Numbered from the stretch's first letter, positions 1-14,652 are shown. The stretch: 64,000 nt of DNA from Hymenochaete sp. R1 (GCA_019400425.1 JAFREE010000011.1:62001-126000), one strand, 5' to 3'. Notes: a model not told the origin generated them from the sequence alone. Program-made: numbers and translations.

Positions 1-2177
1 GGATATTGGTCATCATGCCTCTGTCGGCCATGGCGCTCTCGGGCAGTGGACCATCGCTGCTCCAGGTCTACATCAACCTTGTCTGCAAGTCTATGTACCC
101 AGATCAAGAAGAGACCCAGGATGCATTTGCCTTTCAATCAAATGTCTTTGATCCTTCCAAGACCACTGGCAATATCTCGAGCCATGAACTATTCTTGAAC
201 TCGAAGGATGAGAGCTGCTTGTCGGACCCAGCAGTACAGGCGACTGTTTCACGCCTAGTCACAAGTGTGTACCGTCATAATCAAATTCTAATTGCATTAT
301 CGTTGAATGACAATCTATGTGTAGCTCTGACGACGACGCAGGGTGTATTGAGTATCTTGACTGCTGCAGCATGGGCTTCGGTCAGTTTACTGTCAAGATT
401 CTACGGCTGTGATTGAACGTTGATCTGGTTATCCCTGTAGCTTTCTGATCGCATTGGAAGGAGGCCAATACTCGCACTGTCGGCAATAGCTACCATCTTA
501 TGGTAAGTTTCGCTTTTAAACATTCTTTTATGTATCTAATGGTAGTGGTTTCGATTCAAAGCTATGGATATTATCTTATCATAGTCTCGGTATCGAACCG
601 TATTCCAGCTGGTTTCTGGGCTCTCGTCGTCGGTGCGTTTATCTCTGGTATCCTTGGAGGTGAGCCCGTTCTTTATTCTCATTGCGTGGATTGTAATGAC
701 AATTTTCTCACCTTCAATCCAGGAACTGCCGTAGCATCTGCAACTGCCAATGCATATATCTCTGATTGCACTCATCCAGCGTCACGAGCAAGAGTCTTTT
801 CTCTCACCCTCGGTATGCGTTTCATCGGCATGGCTATCGGACCAACGCTCTGCTCCCTACTTGTAAAGCGCACAGGCACGCCGGTCTCGGCGATCATTTT
901 TGTTTTAGTGGTGCATGTCTTCATTCTTGTTTCAGTGTTGTGTATCCTGCCCGAGTCGTTGGAGGCGGAAAGGAAGGCTGAGAATCGAAAAGCAAGGAAG
1001 GAGGCTCGTATGCGGGCTGAAAGTGATGGTAATTGGGATGGTGAACTGGGGCTAACGCAAGGATATGTTCATTGGGTGAAAAGGAAAGTGATCGCGTTTT
1101 TGGAGCCTTTAAAGGTTGTTGCTCCTGTTCGGGTGACAAACATGGTCGAGAAACCCCACAAAGATTGGAGCCTGACGTTCATCGCGATGAGTCTAGTCTG
1201 TGCCTCAATTATTCTCGCTTCGAACCCATCGATGTTCCAGTTTGGATCGTCTACGTATGGATGGACAGCTATTGAAGTGAGTCTTACTACTTGCTGTGTT
1301 GCACAGATCTGAGTCCTTAATGATAATTGGATCAGATCGGATATTGGTACAGTGGTATGGTCGCTGCAAGAGCATCCACTCTGATGATTTTCCTACCAGG
1401 TAAGAGTCGGATTCGAGATTAAGCAAATACAATGGAAGTCTCACTCATCCTTTTCACATAGCCATCATAAAGCTATATCATTATTATACTAAGACTCATC
1501 TCCGGGAGACCCCATCGTTCCGTGCAACAGACATAAATAGTGAAAGTACACCCCTCCTTGAGACCGACACATATACCGCAACATCATCCTCGTCTCCTCT
1601 TCCTACTACAACATCCAGTAGTCGCATCACTCCAACTCCAATTTCTAGCACCGACAAAACCCCACCCCACTCTCCCTTCTTCGATCTAACTATCGCTCAG
1701 CTCTCCCTCTTTCTCGAAGTCGTCTGTTATTTCCTCCTTCCCTTCCTCGTTACAAGCACATACCCAAATAGTGCACCCTTCATCGCACTCACGATCGTTG
1801 CATCGTGTGGGTCTGGATTCGGACCAGCGGTACAGGCGTTGAGCGTGGAATTGTTTACGCGTCGTGGAGGGAAAGAGACTGGTAAACTACTTGGGGTGAT
1901 GAGTGTTCTTCAGACTACGAGGTGGGGGCTTTTGTGTTCTTTATGATACTCTCAAAGTGAACTGAAAGTTTGTCCATTCTGCAGCTCACAAATTCTTGGC
2001 CCGATGGTGTACGGTCTTTCCTACATGAAGCTGGTCAAGACGTATCCACAGGGTGTCTTCTTCATTTCGGTGGGGGCATCCGTTCTTGGGATCCTTTGTC
2101 TATCATTTGTCGAGCTTCCGCATGGAAAGGAACGGAGATTGGATCTGGAGAGGGATGAGGAAGATAGAAGCGAGTAA
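1..2177 (+). CDS. Major facilitator superfamily transporter, copy A (5' partial)
   Basis: Polytopic MFS transporter of unknown substrate, expected in the plasma or vacuolar membrane. Exon 1 lies left of the window. Visible exons are 2-264, 325-380, 441-502, 562-659, 723-1276, 1336-1399, 1462-1921 and 1985-2177. The exon beginning at 441 encodes LSDRIGRRP, the classical MFS motif A of the cytoplasmic loop between TM2 and TM3. Later exons give TM segments with Gly-rich packing faces (NRIPAGFWALVVGAF, LGMRFIGMAIGPTL). A basic/acidic central loop and a Ser/Thr/Pro-rich loop (about 1530-1680) separate the transmembrane groups. Using exon 1 of copy B, the full protein would be about 638 residues, long for an MFS protein because of these loops. 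It resembles the fungal transporters annotated as tetracycline-resistance/ZIFL-like, but substrate cannot be inferred. Splice phases are consistent, so this copy looks functional. Confidence 0.88.
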
Positions 2178-4656
2178 GTGCATTGAAGTAATAGACTGAA
2201 ATAATGGAGTCCATTTTTTAGCAATTGATTTCGAAATGAATTTGCATTTCTTTTGTTGTGATGTCAATACGTGCATTTGTGGCCATCGCTCCTGGCGCAT
2301 AGGCCAGATCTATGTTCGCGCGTCAAGCAGTTACGGCGTTCGTGGCTTTCGTTGTGGCCCTAGCCTCACCTTGATTCCTTAAATATTCGATGTCCATCGA
2401 TTGACCATGACATCTAAACAACACCCCGAACTGGTACGACGATTGCTCCTGTTAAAATGGATCCTCACCTCAGAAGGCTCATCGAAGATCATAAAAGGGT
2501 AAGTGAATTCAGTAGTGCTCTCTCACAAATGTCTTAATAAACATTGTTCTCCAACCAGTGCTTTCAGCTCGCTCAAGAAGGGTGTAATCCAGAGCTAAAA
2601 GCCATTGCATGCCACGCGAAAAACTTGCCGTTCAATGGTTGCTTTATTGTGGCAAAAACACGGATCATGGCATTGGCCTCTCAAGATAGTCAAAACGCAC
2701 AATTCCTCGAGGAAGGAGTTGCTTTGAAGTCGTCTTGCTCCATCCTGTCGAAAATCCTCAACACACAATGTGGAGCGTCATTCTTGAAGGCCGATGGTAA
2801 TGCCAACGAAGTGATTGACATCGTTCTGGGAGCATGTCAGGCGCTGATGCGGCTGTTCCTTCTTCGCAGCAGCCAATTGGAACCCCTCGACGTTCTCATG
2901 AAGTCTCTCCACAAACTCCTGATCACTCTTCCAGCACCAGTGAAAACGCAGGTCATGCTAAATCACAACAGATACAAGGAAATGATATCCTTGATCTGGG
3001 CGATGCATCACAATGATTCGCACGACCATGGCCTTCAAGTTTGTTCTGCCATCGATCTTGTGGTTTTGTATTTTTTAGAGCAAGACGATCGCGTCCGCGA
3101 CAATTGCATCGAAGATCTCATTCCTTATCTTCTCAAACACTTTGAGAACATAAGAGCGGTCGCTCATAGCTTTATCTGCAACATATCCAGGGCATTAGAA
3201 GGCCACCGACTTGATCCGTCGAATCAAGCGAAAGCTTCGCTATTGGATTATTCGCTCTTGCTAGTCGTTCCGTTGGTAACACCTCTTGATTTTAAGAACA
3301 ACCACCACCACGGACGAATGAGGCAAGCACTTTTACGGGAAGGAATTGTCAAAACTGTCACCGAATACCTGAAAATGGTCGTGAATGCTATCTCAAACCC
3401 ACCCATCGAAGAGCTTGTGCGATTTTACTCGCCCAAGTTACTCCTCATCTTACAGATCCTGCGAACAGTATTTGCTGCGGAGGATGGTGCACTTTGGATA
3501 GGTTCCGCTTTGCGCTCTGGACTGCTTCAATGTCTTCATCGATTTAACCCATTGACTGACGTGCTTCCTGAACCTGTGCTCAGAGTATATTCTCTATGTA
3601 TAGTGAAAGGCGTCGAGATTGCAATGCGACATGTGGATGTGCTAGACGATATGTTCCCTCACATGGAACAGCCATTGCTAAGCAACGGGCCAGGTCCGAG
3701 GGCAGGCGGGTGGCTCGATTTGGAGACCAGTTTCCTCGTGTCCACACTTCTGAAGACCTACCGCGCCTCAGATAAAGAGCCAGCTATGGTTTTTTGTAGC
3801 AATGTGAGTAGTCGTGTGTTTATTCCTGAAGCTGATTAGACCTTGAAGCTAACACATCCATCAGCCCACTTGTGTCGTTCATGAACGACTGTGTCAATTC
3901 AAGAAGTGTGCGAAGTGCAAAGTCGTACCATACTGCTCGTTGGAGTGTCGGAAGGCTGCATGGGGCCTGCACCGAACGTACTGCAGAGACATTGGTCAGG
4001 AACGGGGTGCGTTGATTGAATTATTAATGTTAACTATTTTCTTATGTTTCCACCAGTCAGAAACAGGGCAAGTCACCGGACAAGAACCTTTCTCGCTGCA
4101 TTTAGTGTTTTCTGGGTGATACATCGATGGAAAGTCATCAAAGACCACGCGTTAAAGGAGGGTAAACATCCGTCAGACTTCGCATTCTCAGTCAACATGA
4201 CCCAACGTCAGGCAATTGATACCCCTGCGTTCCGAGTCATTGCAAGTGACGACGATTGGACACATGCTCCCGCGATCGGGAAGCACGACCGTGAAGTATT
4301 TCTAGCTCGCCGCAAGCTCGGATACAAGTACCAGGCATTACTAGAAGTTAGGCATTACGATGGTCATCTTCGTTTTGGTGCAGCAGCAGAGAACGGTACC
4401 CTTTTCTTTACGACGATATTCTGGCCATGGCCAGAGGCACCACTCCCTAAAATCATCACACCGTCGCCTGGTCTCAGGAATTTTTTGAATAATTTTCGAT
4501 TGGGAGCGAGTAGTAGCTCGAATAAGGACCGGTTCAAAGAGTTTTGGACTCGAGAGACATTCACTGCGAAGTTTGGTACTTTGTTGGCAATGGTGGAGGA
4601 AGGTTCTAGCCAAGACGCCTTCAAGTATTGCAGCGTCCATCGCCACGACAGCGTAA
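1..4656 (+). repeat. Inverted duplication, copy A (MFS + MYND gene pair)
   Basis: This block matches 29958-34578 on the opposite strand throughout: exons, introns and the ~280 bp intergenic spacer. Similarity runs from the first base of the window (exon 2 of the transporter) to about 4656, where it stops abruptly within the last codons of the MYND gene. The left limit is unknown because the window begins inside the repeat. Sampled coding stretches look about 96% identical in the transporter and clearly less in the MYND gene. Small in-frame indels separate the copies, for example a Ser/Thr/Pro linker 30 bp longer in the transporter here and a His-rich insertion in the MYND protein. Confidence 0.95.
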
Positions 4657-4679
4657 AGCTAGCACTTTATGAAAAATAA
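2457..4679 (+). CDS. Large MYND-type zinc finger protein, copy A
   Basis: Four exons (2457-2498, 2559-3803, 3865-4006, 4057-4679) give a 683-residue protein. Exon 3 plus the end of exon 2 encode a MYND finger at about residues 427-469: C427-x4-C432, C444-x2-C447, Y452-C453-x3-C457, W462, H465, C469. MYND fingers mediate protein-protein contacts, often with proline-rich partners. The ~420 residues before it are helical and Leu-rich, possibly armadillo/HEAT-like. The ~210 residues after it contain a conserved Trp/Pro segment (FWPWPEAPLP) and no SET domain. The start ATG is followed by a short 14-codon first exon that is conserved in the second copy. The last residues (KLALYEK) differ from copy B because the duplication ends inside this exon. 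The molecular role is unknown. Confidence 0.88.
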
Positions 4680-4873
4680 ATTTAACATATTCAAAATATA
4701 TGAATCTGCTTGTAAACAAAAATTTCAGCTAGTATTTTGAGCATTCGGACAGGATAACATCAAGTATCAGACGACACTTACAAAGAAGTAAGGAACTCCC
4801 AACTGAGAATAAGCTTACACAGCGTACACGATCCACGCGACCTGCTCTCCCTCCTTCCTCAACATACATAACG

Positions 4874-6474
4874 ATGAGCTCGCCCTCCCCAAACCTCATT
4901 CTCCGCATCTGGCCCTCCCGTTGGGGCCTCGTATCTTTTACTCCCGAGTGCATCGCAGCGGTGCTCTACCTACAGCACTCAGTTGCCGGCAACGATCTCG
5001 CGGTGCCTTTCGTCGTTGAAGAATGCAAGGACGCAGAGCTATCGCCGAACGGTAAGGTCATGCTCTTTTCCGTTCTTTAAATATGTTGGTGAAGCTTATT
5101 AAAGGTCTCATATTTCTACGAAAAAAACAATGCTGGATGACGCAATTTTCTGAATTGCTCGTAATGGTCGGATGAACGCTGTTCAGGAAACCTGCCGTAC
5201 CTCGTACACGGTCAAGTCGCTATTGCGTCCTTCGCGTCCATAGTCAAGTACGTCAATGGCCTAGCAAGAGCCACCTCGAATGCGAACTCTAGAGTCGATG
5301 AGAATGACGATGTTGCTGCTGAAGATATAAATGGTCACGCGAACGACGTCGAACGTGGTGACGGCCTAAGTCCCGCTCAAGCAGCTCAACAAACGGCATG
5401 GCTTTCGTTTGTCTTCGCTAACCTTGGTGACCTCGTCGTATGCTTTCTTTCTTATATCTTCTTACTCCTAATCATTTGAAAATACGATCGTCAATATACT
5501 TTGTAGGCTTGTTCTCTATTCACCCTCCGACATAACTACTATGACTTTACGCGCCCTGCCCTTGCAGAACTCTTCCCTCTCCCGCTGCGCTATTATGTGC
5601 CTGACCGTATCCGGGATACATATCGACCTCGCCTCGAATTATCCGACCTATGGTCTGTTCATGCCGAGGAAGCTGAAGAGGAAAAGACCCAAGAGCGGGA
5701 GATGATGCGAAGGGGAGGCGTTGCGCAGCAGGTGTCGGTGAAGGAGGCGTTTGGAAAGGCAAAGGTTCGCATCGTACTCCGTTTTGCATTGTCCGAAGTA
5801 AGATGATGACCAAGGGCTTACCAAATTAGGTCCTGGAAAAATCCAGGGAAACCCTCACGATCCTTTCCAACCTCCTCGCCGACAGACCCTTCATAGGACA
5901 CTCCCCGTCCGTCCCTTCCACCCTCGACATCGCCATCGCAGCACACATCGTCATTTTGACTATCCCTCACTTCCCCAACGACCTCATAACCACACTCATC
6001 AAATATTCATACCCAACACTTCATGTGCACGCTTCTCGTGTCTATGCTCGACTCATCCCCGACTCGACGCAGCACGCCTTACTCCCAGCGAGCCTCTCTT
6101 CTTCGTACGATTTCGTCGACTCTGCGAATCCGAGATTGCACACACCTCCTCTCCATATCCGTCCTGCACCTCAGCTGTCTTTCTCCTCTACCCTCTCATC
6201 CATTTTTTCACCTATCCCTCGGAACATTCCATTCTCTTCAATTTTGGCACCGTCAGAGAAAACCGAAAAGGAGAAAGAGTTTGATAAGGGGAGGTGGATG
6301 TGGTATGGGCTCGCTGTGATGGGAGTTGTGGGATGGGTGTGGATGGTGGGGTTGAGAATCGTCATTGTGAAGCAGGATGAAGATTCGAGCATTGAGGAGG
6401 ACGGGGACAAAGTTCTGGATGATGAAGAGGAGGAGGAGGATGAAGTTGAAGACGAGGACGATGAAGAGCTTTAA
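4874..6474 (+). CDS. SAM37: SAM37/metaxin-like subunit of the mitochondrial sorting and assembly machinery
   Basis: Exons 4874-5051, 5187-5437, 5507-5764 and 5830-6474 encode 443 residues. The N-terminus has the thioredoxin-like metaxin/Tom37 pattern (LRIWPSRWGLVSFTPEC, then SPNGNLPYLVHG across the first intron). The second half has the GST-C-like helical part (SKVLEKSRETL-type region, then LADRPFIGHSPSVPSTLDIAIAAH). A single hydrophobic segment near residues 385-409 (WYGLAVMGVVGWVWMVGL) and a highly acidic tail end the protein, as expected for an outer-membrane anchor. In the family, Sam37 works with Sam50/Sam35 to insert beta-barrel precursors into the mitochondrial outer membrane. It lies 194 bp after the MYND gene, and the edge of the inverted repeat falls just before it. 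The third donor (GTTCGC) is weak, but the join restores the family frame. Confidence 0.85.
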
Positions 6475-6717
6475 TTACATGACGCCGAATAGTCTATCAA
6501 AGTCGTTATATATTAGTATTGAGTCAAACTTCGAGCCCGTCCAATGACCTCGAGTCTGTCTTTTCGACTTGCACTAAATCTCGTAAAGCTCGTTCAAGTA
6601 AAAACCGAGTCACGTGCGAATTCCCAGACAATTTCCAAGTCTTCAAAAAAATGAACCCAACTTGAACGACTTTCCAAGTTCGATGACAATGGTTCTTGGT
6701 TTTTGCATCCGTTCACC

Positions 6718-9786
<3,069 letters not shown>

Positions 9787-9843
9787 TAGGCATTGGGCAT
9801 ATATTCTGTAGGTTAAACGGGATACATTCGGGTGTCTGGGATC

Positions 9844-10776
9844 TCATATTGTGCCTAATAGAGGGATTTCTGACTCAAACGTGTCCACAAGTCGTTTCCA
9901 TAAGTGGGACCCTTTCCCGCCCAGCGCGAAATAATTTTTCATTTTCGATTCCAAGTCTTCGCAGTGACTTCGAAGCTGTTGAAGTTCGCTTACCATCGTC
10001 GGATCCGGCTCCTTCTGCTGACCCAACAAACTATCGCAGTAGTTTCTATGCGTCTGTTGGCGAGATAGAGCGTATTTCCATCCCGCACAAATATCCTTTT
10101 CTAATATCGCCAACTCCGGTTGTTCAGTTACAATTGCGCGGCGTTTACCTCTGCTCCCGCTTCCGCCTGCGCTGGCATTGTCGGAGGCGACGACTTGTGG
10201 CTCAGGCAAGTCCTCTTCCGCGTGACGTTTGCGCCCGGAGGAACCTCTCCTCGACGGAGTGGAGGCCGCAGACGATGGCTGCTGTGGCGTGCGTGGTGTG
10301 AAGTCGAGGGTGAGAAATGTGCCTCCTCCCGACTGTGGCTGTGGTTGCACTGCTGTTTGTGTAGCGGTGGGAATATCCACCTGTAGCAGCGACCTCTTAT
10401 TCCCTGCGTTCTCAGCACCACCAGCGCGGGAGTTAGCGCGAGACCTCGCACCCTGAACTTGCGAGCCAGTCCGAGAACGTGATGCTGCTCCGTTCGGTGA
10501 CTGCGGATTGAATTCCAGAATCTCCAATCGAGGAAGCTCGCTCGCGTCCTCTTCCGAAGCACGCCGCTGCATCGACTCGTTCCCCTTCGACATGTCGAAC
10601 GTATTCCGCAATGTGGTGTCTGGATCTATCCGCGCGAGGTGACGGGCCATCCGACTGGTTTCCGGGACTGCATTGGCTTTGGCGAGATTCACGAGCCTCT
10701 GCGATATATCGCCGATGTGTTTATAATACTCTTGCAATTCTGGGGAAGGTTGTCGTCCTCGGCCTGGAGCAGACAT
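9844..10776 (-). CDS. Hypothetical Ser/Pro/Gln-rich protein with conserved-looking ends
   Basis: A single exon encodes 310 residues from the ATG at 10776. An upstream in-frame ATG at 10854 exists, but the downstream one begins a better charged start (MSAPGRGRQPSPELQEYY). Residues ~1-65 and the last ~80 residues look folded and alpha-helical (QEYYKHIGDISQRLVNLAKA; WKYALSRQQTHRNYCDSLL). The middle is low-complexity Ser/Gly/Gln/Pro with basic patches (RGSSGRKRHAEED, SRGKRRA) that could act as nuclear localisation signals. I do not recognise a family. The arrangement of two helical ends joined by a disordered linker suggests a nuclear adaptor or chromatin-associated factor, but this is inference only. 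Confidence 0.7.
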   Translation of the reverse strand: MSAPGRGRQPSPELQEYYKHIGDISQRLVNLAKANAVPETSRMARHLARIDPDTTLRNTFDMSKGNESMQRRASEEDASELPRLEILEFNPQSPNGAASRSRTGSQVQGARSRANSRAGGAENAGNKRSLLQVDIPTATQTAVQPQPQSGGGTFLTLDFTPRTPQQPSSAASTPSRRGSSGRKRHAEEDLPEPQVVASDNASAGGSGSRGKRRAIVTEQPELAILEKDICAGWKYALSRQQTHRNYCDSLLGQQKEPDPTMVSELQQLRSHCEDLESKMKNYFALGGKGSHLWKRLVDTFESEIPLLGTI

Positions 10777-12125
10777 TGCGGGTGTCGATGCGTACAATGG
10801 ACGTTGGCAATACGTTGCCTTACGAAAACGGAGATGGCACGATTGCGTCCACATGCGGTGTGCCTTTATGTATCAAAGAAAACGAGGGTGCTTTTCTACA
10901 CCGAGCTTTGCGCCGGTCCAACCCCGAATGGAAGACCTGCTACTATGACAGTAAATTCGTTATAGGTGTATCCTCTTACTCAACGGAGGATACTTTGAAG
11001 AGGCGAACCATGAACGCGTGCCAACTCTTCGTATACTTAGCCCAAGGAGAAGAATTTAGAAGGCCATCTTAGCACTTACACAATTTGAAGTAGCTAAAAG
11101 GATGCTGAGAAGTTCGTCAAGGCCTATTACGTATTACTACGCTTTGCGCCTCGTCGGAATGGAGTCTCGGGGAACGCATGAAACGAGGAGTTCGCCGTGC
11201 TCCTCTGAGGCATAACTCGCCACCCTTTTCACACAGCGACTCAAACGACGTTGCTCATATACCGAATGAACGGCACCGATCGGACGCTCTTGATCCTCTG
11301 ATTTCTTCTTCCGTTGCCTTCATGTTTTACAATGTTGCTCCTGAAAGTAAAAGCAACGTCGAACAATGGAAGACAAAGTCCCACTTTTGCGTATTATTGT
11401 CTTCGTAAAGATAACTCGATCTCACTCACTTCCATGTCGCGTACTCATGAGCCGCAATCTTTCTCAAGGTTCCATTTACCAACCTCACCGCTCCCTTCGT
11501 CGTGTACTTCACCGGATCTCAGCCCTCGAGTACTTGTTTGGATATATGGGACATGGTTCCACGTTATCACAGGTATCTTATATCATTTTCACCGTGACCC
11601 ACTGGCGCCGGCTCATCGGGGAGCACAACCCAGGGATAAAAAGTACACATGTATACGAAAAATTATGAAGAGTGCTTCGCGGTGTCGGCATCTCTGCTTT
11701 ACGGCTGATACTCATCGCTCAGAACTCATCATTAGTATTTGCACGCTCAGGCTCTCCCCCCACCCAACCTGAGGCATGGAAGACATGCAAAGCTCACCGG
11801 TCCGACCGGTTAACTGTAAACCTTCAGCAAATTTGTTCTTGGTCATTTCGCACAAAGAAAGCTTTGCTCGCGTTCTCTGCAAAGGAATAATATGAATCTT
11901 CGTTTAAGCATCACGATTATGCATCGGCGCGATGCGATAGGCTGTTTATGACGAGAGGCCCTCGATCCGAGCAAAATTAGCACTATGCTTATATGAAAAG
12001 TTTAAGCTACATGAACTACATAACATATAAAGAACCGCAAAGGGACAGTTCCGTACGTAAGCTCTTCCATCTTCAACATCACCTCAAAACCAATACCCTC
12101 AGGCTCGTCCACCACTGGCACTGAC
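10777..12125. other. Divergent intergenic region, 1.35 kb
   Basis: It lies between divergently transcribed genes (9844-10776 minus, 12126-12626 plus) and presumably holds both promoters. Short ORFs up to about 150 codons occur on the + strand, but they lack recognisable motifs and splice logic. I see no transposon ends or RNA gene. Confidence 0.5.
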
Positions 12126-12626
12126 ATGTCCTCCTCCAACCCCAACCCCAACCCCAACAACCAGCATCACACCTTCCCTTCACACCCAAACCCAAACCCA
12201 AACCAGAACCCAGGCCCCTCAACCCCCGCCCTCCAAAAATACGCCTCCCAACTCGAAGTGTACAAATACCAGCTCCGCCGCTTCCAAGCCGACATGAACG
12301 AACCGCACATCCAAGCCGTCCATGCCAAACAGCGACAACTCGCCACGCTCGAGTCCGAGATCGACGACGCGCTCGCGGAGCATGCGGAACACCGCGCGCG
12401 GTTCGAGAGGCAGGCGCAGGAGGGTGGGGTGGAGAGCGTGGATGTGTTGGAGGTGGGTAGGTTGCAGGTGATGTTGGCGGAGGTGGAGGCGAAGATCGAG
12501 GAGAGGGACAGGTTAAGGACGGAAATGTTGGAGGAGAAAGGAAAGATTTTTCCCGCGATTGGGGTCCAGCCAAAGAAAACGGATGGTGGATTTGGTGTCC
12601 CGAGATCAAAGGCGCCAGAAAGTTAG
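12126..12626 (+). CDS. Small coiled-coil protein with Asn-Pro-rich N-terminus
   Basis: An uninterrupted 166-codon frame. The first ~35 residues are Asn/Pro repeats encoded by CCCAAC units. Residues ~37-140 are predicted by eye to be a long charged helix with heptad-like spacing (LQKYASQLEVYKYQLRRF, VLEVGRLQVMLAEVEAKIEE). It ends with a short basic/Gly tail. The composition resembles small tropomyosin-like or Ada-type adaptor coiled coils, but I cannot assign a family. The opposite strand has an equally long frame that is a Pro/Arg-rich shadow. Confidence 0.6.
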   Translation: MSSSNPNPNPNNQHHTFPSHPNPNPNQNPGPSTPALQKYASQLEVYKYQLRRFQADMNEPHIQAVHAKQRQLATLESEIDDALAEHAEHRARFERQAQEGGVESVDVLEVGRLQVMLAEVEAKIEERDRLRTEMLEEKGKIFPAIGVQPKKTDGGFGVPRSKAPES

Positions 12627-12948
12627 GAGAGAAAAATATCTTAGGTGGCGATGTTTGTCACTGTTTGTTGTACAGTATAATACTCAGCCTTTGTACCTGA
12701 TTCTATAAATACCCAGATTCCTCGAAAGGGTAGTCGTCCAAACTTCAAGTCAAAGAGCTGATACTAGTGCCACCACCAGACAGAACAACACTTTCAAACC
12801 CGTTCGATTTATCACACTGGGTGGCACAAGTTGTAACCGCAAAAGTACATGACATTGCAAATGACCATGCCGCTTAGCATCTAACAACAACATTCGATGA
12901 ATTTAAAAAGTTCACACGATACAGGATGCAATCACGATTCAAGACATT
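12627..12948. other. Convergent 3' intergenic region
   Basis: About 320 bp between convergent gene ends. AT-rich stretches are compatible with polyadenylation signals. No gene was seen. Confidence 0.4.
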
Positions 12949-13448
12949 TTACATGACGAAAGCACCGAGAACGACACCAGCGATGCCAGCAACAGCGCCT
13001 GCAACGGGACCCATGCCCAACTCGAACTGCGCGCCAGCGGCAGACGACTCGGAGGAGGAAGAGCCCGATCCAGAAGCGGTACTGGAAGAGCCCGATCCGG
13101 AAGAGCCTGAGCGGGACGAAGATGAGGCGCCAGTCGCGCTGGACAACGCGGAGGAGGCAGCGCCGCTGGTCACGGAAGAGACGCTGGAAGCGCTGCTCGA
13201 GAGCGAGGACACGCCGGAGGACACAGAGGAAGAGATAGACGACTCTGCGGAAGAGATGGCGGAGGAGACGTCGGTGACTGACGACAGCGCGGAAGAGATC
13301 GCCGACGACTGAGCAAGGGCGGCTGGAGGGGCAAAGAACGTTATGAGTATCAAATCGAACATGACTATGCTGGGTGGCACTTACCGTCAGAGTTGACGAG
13401 GACGGCCGCCGCGACGAGGGTGAAGAGGTACTTGGCGGAGAACTGCAT
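12949..13448 (-). CDS. Ser-rich secreted protein, probable GPI-anchored cell-wall protein
   Basis: Two exons (13385-13448 and 12949-13322 on the minus strand) encode 145 residues. The short first exon supplies a start and a hydrophobic signal peptide (MQFSAKYLFTLVAAAVLV), with probable cleavage near an Ala-Leu-Ala-Gln site. The mature part is almost entirely Ser, Ala, Gly and Thr in short repeats such as SSAISSA and SSVSS, with clear potential for O-mannosylation. The protein ends in a hydrophobic Gly/Ala/Val stretch (GPVAGAVAGIAGVVLGAF) typical of a GPI attachment signal. This is the usual architecture of basidiomycete wall mucins. Without the first exon the frame would have no signal peptide, which supports the splice choice. 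Confidence 0.8.
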
Positions 13449-14652
13449 TTTATTTGGAGTTGGAGGGTCTACGACGACGAGGGCGTTGCAAAAGAAGATT
13501 ATGCGGAGTGGGAGGAGATGATAATGGTTTGGGATTAAGAAGTGAACGAGAGGTTGGGTCCCGCTTTATGTTGGATTTCGGGCCCGTGTGACAATGTTCG
13601 ATGGGCTGACCGTCACAGGGCTAGAGAGAAATAAATATTAATATTGATGATTTGCCAGCCCCAAAGAGACAGATCTCGAACGTCGTCACAGTACAGTCAG
13701 TCCGAATTGCGATCCCTTCCATCGTGTTTTTTTGAGTAGTAAACTTTCCCTTTTAGGAAGTCCAGTCGACCCACAAAATTACGTCATTGGTGTCGTAGTG
13801 AACGGGTTAGTGTGCGTAGGCCCCGTCATTTGAGTTCGATTTGAGAGTTACAGCGGCGAAAACGTATTTTTTTGGAGCGCAATTTCAGAAAAAGACGTGT
13901 TACAGGTGCAAGTCAGGAGTCGAATGGTGCAATAATGGCACGAGCACGAGGACAAAGAGCCTGAAAGAGGGGCTAAAAGGAGATACACATCTCAGCTTGC
14001 TCGTATACAAACACAGACAGACTCTCGTCGTCACTAGTAAGCAGGTCTTTTTACGTCCATTCTTGAGTACACCAGACTGAAGAGTTGGCCTGGTCATGAA
14101 AGAAGAAACCCACAAACTTGCGATAGAACTACCAGAATTGCCAGTTGCATCTAAAGAAGAATATGATTAGACCGAAATAATGGATGGTATATTAAAAGTG
14201 TCGATGCAGATTGAGACATACCAGAACGGTCAATCAGGAGTACTTGCAGGTGTCTCATCGACCGCAGCAGGTCAGCAGTCAAAAACGATGAGACAGCCGA
14301 TCCAAACGAACGATAGAGTAGCTGCCAGTGAGGTGAAAGGACGATTAGAGGTTTAAGAATAAAGGGGGGCCTTCGCAGGGGATAGTACACTGGGTAGTCA
14401 TTGTGATCGTATAGGGGCTGGATGGATGATGGAGTGGATGAACAGGACAGGTCTCAAACGAGCGCTAAATGAAATGGTTCTATCGGCGCTAAAATGCTTA
14501 TGTAACAAGAGGCGCCAATCGTCGACTCAAGAAATTTCGACTCTGAGTCCGAGTCCGAGTCAACCGAGTTTATTTGCAGCACAAGCAGCTGCAATCTACC
14601 CACTGTCCGGTCAAGTCTACCATACTTTCTATTTTCCAGCAACACTAAAGCA
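13449..14652. other. Divergent intergenic region, 1.2 kb
   Basis: It lies between the Ser-rich wall protein and RPC19. Only short ORFs (under 90 codons) without motifs are present. The last ~250 bases include a GAGTCC-type short direct repeat (about 14541-14562) of unknown meaning. Confidence 0.4.

Noticed and set aside
12138..12205. Telomere-like CCCAAC/CCCAAA repeats
   Set aside because: They encode Asn-Pro repeats in frame and do not match the TTAGGG repeat usual for fungal telomeres; flanking genes continue on both sides.
12079..12609. 176-codon minus strand ORF rich in Pro and Arg
   Set aside because: Compositional shadow of the coiled-coil gene on the + strand; no motif of its own.
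12926..13312. Acidic 128-codon + strand ORF
   Set aside because: It is the antisense shadow of the Ser-rich wall protein; the minus strand has a signal peptide, intron and GPI-type end.
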